Shown one piece after another: positions 33,859 through 40,786 of a stretch of DNA of 64,000 nucleotides; the first letter of the stretch is position 1; the number at the start of each line of letters is the position of its first letter. Location: assembly GCA_034505235.1 (NCBI GenBank), contig JAPDQY010000006.1, positions 1-64,000 of the forward strand, given 5' to 3'. Source of the DNA: Coneutiohabitans thermophilus (GTDB taxonomy: Bacteria > Zhuqueibacterota > Zhuqueibacteria > Zhuqueibacterales > Zhuqueibacteraceae). The notes below the pieces were generated by a model, which saw only the letters and a program-made list of their open reading frames with translations, was not told the origin of the DNA and did no database searches. The position numbers and the translations under genes were made by a program.

Positions 33859-33904
33859 ATGGCGCAGGCTTCCGCCTGCAGGCAGACAAGATTTCTGCGC
33901 TGCT
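33859..33904 (-). repeat. Palindromic intergenic repeat, copy E
   Basis: ATGGCGCAGGCTTCCGCCTG and AGGCAGACAAGATTTCTGCGC form near-palindromic arms; it shares the GCAGACAAGA block with the copy at 30144-30194. Confidence 0.5.
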
Positions 33905-33937
33905 TTCCATCCTGATGGGCAAGCAGGACAATTACTC

Positions 33938-34121
33938 CCTGAATTTGGCATCTTCTTTTTGCCACCTTTCGCCTGAGAATAAATTCCCGGGCGCAAGGCT
34001 GAAACTGCCTGAAGGCGGCTGCCCACCAAGCGGGTGGCAAGTCGGTTGTGGCCAACTTGCGCTTTGAGCTTGCACTTCCAATCGCAGACGGTGAGGCAAC
34101 ACGACCCATGCAAAATTCAGG
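33938..34121 (+). mobile_element. MITE-like element family 2, copy 1 (184 bp)
   Basis: The left end reads CCTGAATTTGGCAT and the reverse complement of the right end CCTGAATTTTGCAT (13 of 14 identical). The interior (GCCTGAGAATAAAT, CCTGAAGGCGG, GCCCACCAA, CAAGTCGG hairpin, CAGACGGTGA) matches the copy at 39032-39218 along its whole length. Non-coding. Confidence 0.7.
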
Positions 34122-34235
34122 TGCGCAAACCGCAAGCATCATGAAAGGAAGGTGACAAAACACCGGCCAGGTTTCCACACAGCTCACGTACTGGCAACAG
34201 CACTTTCATCTCATGGTCATCACAACGGAGGAGTC

Positions 34236-35783
34236 ATGGAAATCACAATCAAAATCAGTGGCCCTGAGGCCGTGCCCTGCGCGGCTTTGCTGCTGATGGT
34301 GCCGCCCGTCACTGCAGCACAAGCCCCCCGCCTGTTGAATCTCCCCCCGTCCTCGCGTTATCTGTCCGCCGTGCAGCAGCGCTGCCACAGTGGTGATTTT
34401 TCCGGCCGCGCGGATGAAATTCACTGGCTTTATCCCGCAGAGGCGCCGGCGCAACGGCTGCTGCTCGCCGGTTACGGCTGGCGTGAAGGGGAAGCCGAGC
34501 AGCGCAAGTCGGCACCGCATCTGCAACAGGTGATCGCCAACGCCGTCGCCGCGTGTCGCAAACTCGGCGTGCCCGAATTGTGTGTGCCGGTGGCCGGCGG
34601 ACTTGCCGATCAGTTTGGCTTGCGCCAGGCCGGCCAGCTCATCAGCGAAGCTGCGCTCCTGGCCAATTATTGCTTCAGCAAGTACAAATCCAAACCGGCT
34701 GCCGACGATCGGCCGCTGCGCAGCCTGACGCTGGTGGCCGGCTCTGCCGCCGATCACGCCGAACTCGAAGCCGGGGTGAAAGATGGCGGGCTGCTGGCAG
34801 CCTGGACGAACTTTGCGCGCGACCTGCAGAATCTGCCGGCCAATGCGCTCACTCCCGAGATGTTTGCTCAAATGGCGCAAATGAAAGCGGCCGAATCCGG
34901 CCTGAGCTGCCGTGTGTTCGATGAAAAGATGATTCGCGAGCTGGGCATGGGCGCGTTGCTGGGCGTGGCGCAGGGCAGCAGCAATCCGCCTCGTTTTCTC
35001 GTGCTCGAAACCCGCGCCCCCGATGACGGCAACACGGTCGTGTTCATCGGCAAGGGCATCACCTTTGACAGCGGCGGCCTGTCGATCAAATCCGCGGAGG
35101 CGATGGAGAAAATGAAATACGACATGTCCGGCGCGGCGGTGGCATTGGCCGCCACCTGCTGTCTGGCGCAATTGCCGGAGCGGCCGTCGCTGGTGTGTCT
35201 CCTGCCCCTGGCGGAAAACATGCCGGGCGGTCACGCTCTGCGGCCGGGCGATGTGGTTACGGCCTGCAATGGCAAGACCATCGAAGTCGCGGACACCGAT
35301 GCCGAGGGCCGTCTCATTCTGGCGGAAGCGCTGGCTTATGCCGCCCGCTTCAAGCCGGTCGCCGTGATCGATGTGGCCACGCTCACCGGCGCAGTCTTCT
35401 CGGCACTCGGCGAAGTTGCCGCGGGTCTGATCTCCAACAACCCGGAGCTGGCTGGCCGCCTGAAACGGGCGGCGGCATTCACCGGCGAGCGGGTGTGGGA
35501 ATTGCCGCTCTACCCCGATTATCTTCGCAATCTCGAAAGCGAGATTGCCGATATTCGCAACTATCCCGCCAGGAAAGTCGGCGCCGGCGCCAGCCATGGC
35601 GCAGCCTTTCTCAGCGCCTTTGTGAATGGCTATGCCTGGGCGCATCTCGACATTGCCGCGGTGGCGCTGCAGCAACGCAACACCACGCTTTGCCCCTCGC
35701 CGGCGACGGGCTGGGGCGTGCGTCTGCTGGTGCAGATGTGTCGCGAATGGCAGCGCGAGCGGAAAACCGCCGTGCGCCGCTGA
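34236..35783 (+). CDS. pepA: Leucyl aminopeptidase (M17 family)
   Basis: A 515-residue cytosolic metallopeptidase that removes N-terminal residues from peptides. The C-terminal catalytic domain has VVFIGKGITFDSGGLSIKS (metal-binding Lys and Asp), MKYDMSGAAVAL (Asp), and DTDAEGRLILAEALAYA with the metal-ligand Asp and Glu and catalytic Arg. In the last motif the family signature Asn (NTDAEGRL) is Asp. GGAGGAG stands 4 nt before the chosen ATG; a longer in-frame extension to 34152 is unlikely. The N-terminal domain is diverged, as usual. A MITE-like element lies upstream. It appears monocistronic, followed by a strong hairpin. Confidence 0.95.
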   Translation: MEITIKISGPEAVPCAALLLMVPPVTAAQAPRLLNLPPSSRYLSAVQQRCHSGDFSGRADEIHWLYPAEAPAQRLLLAGYGWREGEAEQRKSAPHLQQVIANAVAACRKLGVPELCVPVAGGLADQFGLRQAGQLISEAALLANYCFSKYKSKPAADDRPLRSLTLVAGSAADHAELEAGVKDGGLLAAWTNFARDLQNLPANALTPEMFAQMAQMKAAESGLSCRVFDEKMIRELGMGALLGVAQGSSNPPRFLVLETRAPDDGNTVVFIGKGITFDSGGLSIKSAEAMEKMKYDMSGAAVALAATCCLAQLPERPSLVCLLPLAENMPGGHALRPGDVVTACNGKTIEVADTDAEGRLILAEALAYAARFKPVAVIDVATLTGAVFSALGEVAAGLISNNPELAGRLKRAAAFTGERVWELPLYPDYLRNLESEIADIRNYPARKVGAGASHGAAFLSAFVNGYAWAHLDIAAVALQQRNTTLCPSPATGWGVRLLVQMCREWQRERKTAVRR

Positions 35784-35803
35784 ACCCGCCGTGGCGGGAA
35801 TCG

Positions 35804-35838
35804 GGTGAAGCACCGGGCTGGCGGCCGGGTGCTTCACC
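35804..35838 (+). terminator. Stem-loop after the aminopeptidase gene
   Basis: A perfect 11-bp stem GGTGAAGCACC (35804-35814) / GGTGCTTCACC (35828-35838) with a GGC/GCC inner pair, 20 nt after the stop. No T-run follows, so it may be a transcript-end stabiliser rather than an intrinsic terminator. Confidence 0.5.
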
Positions 35839-36004
35839 ACCCCCGCGGGAGCAGGGACATGCGATTGTGCGACGGGCATTTGTCAATCGGCGCTGTGCCG
35901 CCGCGGTGGCATTGGCAGACGCCCGCCGATTTCTCTGCGGCACCATCCGCGCAGGTGCTCCTGCTTGCTTTTGAAGCTGTCGCCGCTTATTTTGGCGCTT
36001 TAGA

Positions 36005-36943
36005 ATGAACGCCTCCAGCACAACCACCGCGGCTTCCGGCACGAGGCTCGCACTCGCCTATCCCTTCCGCTTTGAAGCCACGGAAGATTTTTCCGATTAT
36101 CACCGCGACGAAGCGGGTGTGCCCACTGTCTATTACCGGCATCTGCAGCGCCGGGTTTACAATCCCATCACCATCGCGCAGTTCGGCCTGTATCAGCTTT
36201 ATCGTTTTGACCGCGACGGCGATGTGCGCGCCGCTTTGCAGGCACAGACCATGGCAGACTGGCTGGTCGGTAATCAGGAGGAATGGCGGCAGGGCATTGG
36301 CGCGTGGATCTTTCGTTTTGATCTGCCCTTCTATGGCCCGCGCCAGCCGTGGATTTCCGCGCTGGCACAAGGCCAGGCCATCTCGCTGCTGCTGCGCGCG
36401 GCACAGTTGTGCAATACCGCAAAATACGAAGCGGCCAGCCGCCGCGCGGTGCGGGCGTTTTATCATTCCGTGGCGGAGGGCGGCGTGGTGCAGCGTTTCC
36501 CCGATGGCAGCCCGGTGTTCGAAGAATACCCGACCGTCGAGCCTTCCATGGTGCTCAACGGCCATCTCTTCGCCATGCTGGGTCTGCATGATTATGCCGC
36601 CTATTTTGACGACGCCACGGCGGCGGGCCTGTTTGTCCGCTGCCTCACCGGCCTCCGGGCCAATTTAATGCACTACGACACGGGCTACTGGAATCATTAC
36701 GATCTTCACCGCAGCCGGCGGCTGACCTCCGCCGACTATGTGCGTATTCATGTGCAACTGCTCAATATTCTTGCCGCGGTGAGCGGCGAAGCTTTTCTGG
36801 CGGAAACCGCGCAACGCTGGCAGGGCTATCTTGACAGCCCCTGGTGTCGCGCCCGCTTCTGGGCCGGCAAAGTGGTGGAGAAGCTGCGGCTGCGGCTGAA
36901 CAACTACATGCCACCGCCGCATGTGCTGCCACAACTCGAATGA
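36005..36943 (+). CDS. D-glucuronyl C5-epimerase-like protein
   Basis: A 312-residue protein resembling the C-terminal catalytic domain of D-glucuronyl C5-epimerases. Supporting blocks are YNPITIAQFGLYQLYRFDRDG at the start, WIFRFDLPFYGPRQPWISALAQGQAISLLLRA in the middle and VLNGHLFAMLGLHDYAAYF later; Tyr residues in the YDTGYWNHYDLH region correspond to those involved in catalysis in the family. No signal peptide is visible, although family members are usually extracytoplasmic. The ATG has no clear ribosome binding site. It opens a same-strand run of surface-sugar genes. Substrate is unknown; modification of uronic acid in a polymer or lipid-linked sugar is the likely role. Confidence 0.8.
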   Translation: MNASSTTTAASGTRLALAYPFRFEATEDFSDYHRDEAGVPTVYYRHLQRRVYNPITIAQFGLYQLYRFDRDGDVRAALQAQTMADWLVGNQEEWRQGIGAWIFRFDLPFYGPRQPWISALAQGQAISLLLRAAQLCNTAKYEAASRRAVRAFYHSVAEGGVVQRFPDGSPVFEEYPTVEPSMVLNGHLFAMLGLHDYAAYFDDATAAGLFVRCLTGLRANLMHYDTGYWNHYDLHRSRRLTSADYVRIHVQLLNILAAVSGEAFLAETAQRWQGYLDSPWCRARFWAGKVVEKLRLRLNNYMPPPHVLPQLE

Positions 36944-36962
36944 ACCGATCAGCGGGTGCGCT

Positions 36963-37673
36963 GTGTCTGAAGCGTTTGCATCACTGCCAACCATCTACCT
37001 GACGCTGGATACCGACTGGTGCCACGAGGAAGTTTTGCAGGCGGCGCTGCAGCTCTTCCGGGAGCATGATTTGCCGGTCACGATCTTCGTCACCGGTGCA
37101 TATGCCGCGTTGTCCGCACGCGAAGCGGGTCGCTGGGAAATCGGCCTGCATCCCAACTGCAGCGAGGTGACACTGGCGGAATGCGAACACCGGCTTGCGG
37201 CGTTGCAGCGGCTTCATCCCCGCGCCCAGGGCGTTGCCACCCATGCCATGGTGTGCAGCACTCCGCTGCTGGACTTGTTCCGGCGCTGCGGCTTCCGCTA
37301 TGATCGCAATCTCCTGTGCTACCGCGTCGCCGGGATGAAACCATTCGTGCATCATAACGGCTTGCTGCGGCTGCCGGTGTTCTGGGAGGATGACATCTGG
37401 TTGACGGTCGAAGCGGGGGCGCGCTTCAGCGCCGCGTGGCTGCCCGCCGGCCCTTCCCGCTGCATTTTCAATTTTCACCCGATTCATCTCTATCTCAACA
37501 CCCTGACGCCGGCGCATTATCGTGCGGCCAAACCGCTGCAGCACGATCCGGAGCAACTCGCCCGGCACGTGGCCGGTGGTTATGGCGCGCGGGCGTTTTT
37601 TCTCGACCTCGCCGCCCACATTCGACGGCGGCAACTGGCCACCGGTTTGTTGCAGGACTTTCTGACGGCATGA
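36963..37673 (+). CDS. Polysaccharide deacetylase-like protein (WbmS-like)
   Basis: A 236-residue protein of the NodB/CE4-type fold. It opens with TIYLTLDTDWCHEEVL, where DTDW occupies the place of the NodB DD motif, followed by LPVTIFVTGAY and then EIGLHPN, where a single His aligns with the metal-binding HxxxH motif. The last strand includes CIFNFHPIHLYL, matching the final catalytic His region. This altered metal site is what I recall from WbmS-type deacetylases in O-antigen loci, a comparison from memory. GTG at 36963 is used because ATG choices would overlap the previous gene and extend outside the fold. Its stop overlaps the next ATG (ATGA), so the two are co-translated. Confidence 0.7.
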   Translation: MSEAFASLPTIYLTLDTDWCHEEVLQAALQLFREHDLPVTIFVTGAYAALSAREAGRWEIGLHPNCSEVTLAECEHRLAALQRLHPRAQGVATHAMVCSTPLLDLFRRCGFRYDRNLLCYRVAGMKPFVHHNGLLRLPVFWEDDIWLTVEAGARFSAAWLPAGPSRCIFNFHPIHLYLNTLTPAHYRAAKPLQHDPEQLARHVAGGYGARAFFLDLAAHIRRRQLATGLLQDFLTA

Positions 37674-38599
37674 GCATCGTTTTCTTCGGCACCACGGACA
37701 CAGGGCATTACTGTCTCGCACAAATGCTGGCCGCCGGCCTGCCGGTCGCCGGCGTGGTGACCGGCCCGCCCGAGTTCGAAATTTCATATGCGAAGGGCAA
37801 AGTCCAAAACCTGCGGCACCGCTCGTTTCATGATCTTGCCGCAGCCTGCAACCTTCCACTGCTCACCTTTCAGCGCAAGTTTGATGAAGACGTTGTGCAA
37901 ACCTTGCGGCAGTGGCAGCCGCAGTTGCTGGTGGTGATTGGCTGGTATCATCTCATTCCTGCCAGAGTGCGGGCGCTCGCGCCGCTGGGCGCGGTTGGCA
38001 TGCACTGGTCGCTGCTGCCCAAATATCGCGGCGGTTCACCGCTGGTGTGGGCGATGATTCAGGGCGAGGCGGAAACCGGCGCCTCGCTGTTTTATTTGGA
38101 AGACCGGGTCGATACCGGCCCCCTGGTCGCGCAGGAGGCCGTGACGATCGGGGCGCATGATGATGTGCAAGAGATGATCGCCAGGCTCAACCGCATCTCC
38201 GGCCGTCTGGTGGTCGAACATATTCCCCGCATTCTGCAGGGCACCGCACGGTCATGGCCGCAGGACGAATCCCGGGCCACGTACTTCCCGCCGCGCAGCC
38301 CGGCGGACGGCCAAATTGACTGGCGCTGGCCGGCACAGCGCCTTTATGATTTTATTCGGGCGCAAACGCTGCCCTATCCCTGCGCCTTCACGCACTACCG
38401 CGGCGAGCGCGTGCGCCTCGTGAAAGCCACGCTCGCACCCCGCCGCGGCCTGCACACCGCCGTGCGCGCCGGCGATGGTCGGTGGCTCGGCCTGGAGACC
38501 ATCCTGGTGGCGGAGGAGACGGAAGTGAAAAACGCACGCGATTTTTTCGGCCGGGATGAGGTCGTGTTCGAACAATCCGAAACGGCCCAGCCGTTGTGA
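37670..38599 (+). CDS. Formyltransferase (methionyl-tRNA formyltransferase-like, probable sugar N-formyltransferase)
   Basis: A 309-residue formyltransferase. The N-terminal catalytic domain has the folate-enzyme loop SLLPKYRGGSPLVWAMIQGE, the catalytic His (VGMHWSLLP) and Asp in EDRVDTGPLV. The Asn normally two residues before the His (NxH) is Gly here, as in some sugar formyltransferase-like groups I recall. The C-terminal domain (about 215-300) resembles the Fmt OB-fold (PPRSPADGQIDWRWPAQRLYDFIRA). The coupled overlap with the deacetylase-like gene and the surrounding sugar genes favour N-formylation of an amino sugar over initiator-tRNA formylation. The start MSIVFFG begins the first Rossmann strand. 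Confidence 0.85.
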   Translation: MSIVFFGTTDTGHYCLAQMLAAGLPVAGVVTGPPEFEISYAKGKVQNLRHRSFHDLAAACNLPLLTFQRKFDEDVVQTLRQWQPQLLVVIGWYHLIPARVRALAPLGAVGMHWSLLPKYRGGSPLVWAMIQGEAETGASLFYLEDRVDTGPLVAQEAVTIGAHDDVQEMIARLNRISGRLVVEHIPRILQGTARSWPQDESRATYFPPRSPADGQIDWRWPAQRLYDFIRAQTLPYPCAFTHYRGERVRLVKATLAPRRGLHTAVRAGDGRWLGLETILVAEETEVKNARDFFGRDEVVFEQSETAQPL

Positions 38600-39243
38600 A
38601 ATCGTTGAGGCGGAGGCCGGGAAGAAAATCAGAATGGCAGGCCGGGAAAAGAAAGGCGACCGCGCCCACCGCTTTTGCCCAAAGCCGGTTTGAAGTTGTC
38701 CAAAATCGGTTTCGGTTTTCAACTGCATGATGCCACCCGGCTTTCAAGCCGCGGCCGAAATGGCTGGACCACAGAAGACCGCTGATCAACACTGACTTTT
38801 TATATCGGCATTCATCTGCGAAAGGCCGTGTTCTAAAAAATCTTCGCGGTCATAATAATTTTCCTCGGCTGATCCCAACCCGGACGAGCCGGAGACAGAA
38901 CACAAAAAGCACGCCGGGGCGCAAAGTCCCCGCGAGCAACGCCCGGAGAAAGCTTTCAAAATTTTTGCGGTGCCTCTCTGCGCCCTGCTTGCTGCGTGAG
39001 TTTTTGCCTGTTCTGCAAAAATTTTTCCTGTACCTGAATTATGCATCCTCTTTTTGCCACCTTACGCCTGAGAATAAATGTTCAGGCTCAAAGCTGAAAC
39101 CACCTGAAGGCGGTTGCCCACCAATCGGCTGACAAGTCGGTTTTAGCCGACTTGAGCTTTGAGCCTGCGATTTCAACCACAGGCGGTGAAGCCAACATGC
39201 CCCATGCAACATTCAGGTTGTAACAGACTGGAGGGCCGATTCC
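38600..39243. other. Intergenic region with MITE-like element
   Basis: No gene. It carries a degenerate repeat near 38809-38875 (TCTGCGAAAGGCCGTG, then TCTTCGCGGTCATAATAA) related to sequences near 30262 and 40500, a purine-rich GCAAAG-type degenerate stretch near 38900-39000, and copy 2 of MITE-like family 2 at 39032-39218. Confidence 0.6.
39032..39218 (+). mobile_element. MITE-like element family 2, copy 2 (187 bp)
   Basis: Left end ACCTGAATTATGCAT; reverse complement of the right end ACCTGAATGTTGCAT. The interior folds strongly: CAGGCTCAAAGCT pairs exactly with AGCTTTGAGCCTG, and inside it CAAGTCGG pairs with CCGACTTG around a TTTTAG loop. It matches the copy at 33938-34121 and ends 26 nt before the next gene's start. 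Confidence 0.75.
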
Positions 39244-40257
39244 TTGCCACCCATGCCAACAACCTGCTCCATCAAGGGAAAGTCGATACTCGTGACCGGC
39301 GGCGCCGGCTTCATTGGCAGCCATTTGGTTGATGCCCTGCTCGCCGGCGGCGCGGCGACCGTGGTGGCGGTTGACAATCTTTTTCTCGGCAGCCTGGACA
39401 ATTTGGCGCAGGCGCGGCAGTCGCCAGCTTTTCATTTTTACCGGGAGGATGCCGCGGATCTGTCCGCGCTGGACCATATCATCAGCACGCATCGCACGGA
39501 GATCGTTTTTAACCTCGCCACCAAGGCGCTGCTTTACAGTTTCATCAACCCGGAAGGCGCCTACCTGGTGAATGTGAAGATCATGACCACGCTGCTTTAT
39601 CTGCAGCGCAAAGGCGCTTTCCGGACTCTGATACACTGTTCCTCCTCGGAAGCCTATGGCAGCGCACAAATCTTTCCGATGGATGAAAATCATCCCTATG
39701 CGCCGGCCACGCCGTATGCCGCCGGCAAAGCCGCAGCGGATTTGATGGCACTCAGCTTTGCACACACTTTCGGTGCCGAGGTCTCCATTATCCGGCCCTT
39801 CAACAATTACGGCCCGCGGCAAAATTGCGATCGCGGCCTGGAGGCGGTAATTCCCCTGACCGCGGCCCGTCTGCGGCGCGGCGAGAAACCCGTAATCTAT
39901 GGCGATGGCCAGCAGACGCGCGACTTCCTTTTCGTCTCCGACACCGTTGCCGGTTTGATTGCCGCCTGCGAAACCCCGGCAGCGCGCGGCCAGGTCATCA
40001 ATCTCGCCTCGGGCCGGGAGATCAGCATTGCGGAGGTAATCACCGGCATTTGCGCCTATTTTGGCTATGAGGGGCCTGTTGAATACCGGCCGGCGCGACC
40101 GGCCGATGTGCGGCGCCACCGCGGTGATATTCGCCGCGCGCAGGAACTGCTGGGCTTCAAACCGGCCGTCAGTTTCGAAGAAGGGCTGCGCCGCACGCTG
40201 GATTGGTACACGCATGCGCCGCAGGCGGAGCGTGACGTGCGGGCGCGCGCCGGATGA
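39244..40257 (+). CDS. NAD-dependent epimerase/dehydratase (extended SDR, nucleotide-sugar)
   Basis: A 337-residue extended short-chain dehydrogenase. The NAD-binding Rossmann motif is VTGGAGFIGSHLVDALL. The catalytic site has Ser in CSSSEAYG and the YxxxK pair in PYAAGKAAADLMA, and RPFNNYGPRQ is the typical nucleotide-sugar loop. It is of the type that includes UDP-glucose 4-epimerases and 4,6-dehydratases; the exact product cannot be fixed. The start is TTG at 39244 with GGAGGG 8 nt before it; an ATG nine bases further in is possible. It lies between a formyltransferase and an aminotransferase fusion, so it probably makes the sugar they modify. Confidence 0.88.
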   Translation: MPPMPTTCSIKGKSILVTGGAGFIGSHLVDALLAGGAATVVAVDNLFLGSLDNLAQARQSPAFHFYREDAADLSALDHIISTHRTEIVFNLATKALLYSFINPEGAYLVNVKIMTTLLYLQRKGAFRTLIHCSSSEAYGSAQIFPMDENHPYAPATPYAAGKAAADLMALSFAHTFGAEVSIIRPFNNYGPRQNCDRGLEAVIPLTAARLRRGEKPVIYGDGQQTRDFLFVSDTVAGLIAACETPAARGQVINLASGREISIAEVITGICAYFGYEGPVEYRPARPADVRRHRGDIRRAQELLGFKPAVSFEEGLRRTLDWYTHAPQAERDVRARAG

Positions 40258-40786
40258 AAGCACCGGCTCCCCACTCCACCGCAGTTCCCCCGCTCGCCGG
40301 TCAAGATCGGTTTGCAGCAGCACCGTCACGTCGTTTCAGCGACTCCCCCTTCCGCGCAACGCGCCACCGTCTCCGGAAAGCACGGTATGCCGGTGTTGTG
40401 TGGCAGGCGTGCGGCTTTTCTGCGTTGGGCTGGTGGGCAAGTCGTTACGCAGCTTCGGCCGCAATTCTCCTCTGGGACACGGATGACTGCTGTTTGATGC
40501 CGATTTTTTCCTGTATCTGCTTTAATCCGGGAAAAGCTGTGTCTCACTGAATCTTCGCGGTTGTAAAAGTTTTTCCCGCATGCTGCCACAGCGCGGCATC
40601 CATTCTGCAACCGAATTTGACCCGTAAAGCCGCGAAGGACGCCGGGCTTTTATGGTTTGCGCTGCCGGCGTCTTCGCCGCTCAAAAAACTTTGCAGGCGT
40701 GATCATTTCTCCGGCGTGATACGACAAGCCGGGCGGGCATGACGCCGCGGTTGTGAAACCTCCCACTCCTCGAGGCAGGAAGAGAG
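40258..40786. other. Intergenic region, repeat remnants only
   Basis: No credible gene in 529 bp. Degenerate copies of a dispersed sequence are visible near 40500-40560 (GAAAAGCTGTGTCTCACTG, then ATCTTCGCGGTTG) and 40683-40715 (AAAAACTTTGCAGGCGTGAT). Confidence 0.45.

Larger units (their letters stand above)
33571..34235. other. Intergenic region with palindromic repeat and MITE-like element
   Basis: No gene. It holds a palindromic repeat (33859-33904) and copy 1 of the second MITE-like family (33938-34121), which ends about 115 nt before the aminopeptidase start. Confidence 0.6.

Noticed and set aside
33754..34187. Overlapping short minus-strand frames near 34 kb
   Set aside because: They lie on a MITE-like element, and similar peptide fragments arise from the second copy at 39 kb because the DNA is repeated, not because a protein is conserved.
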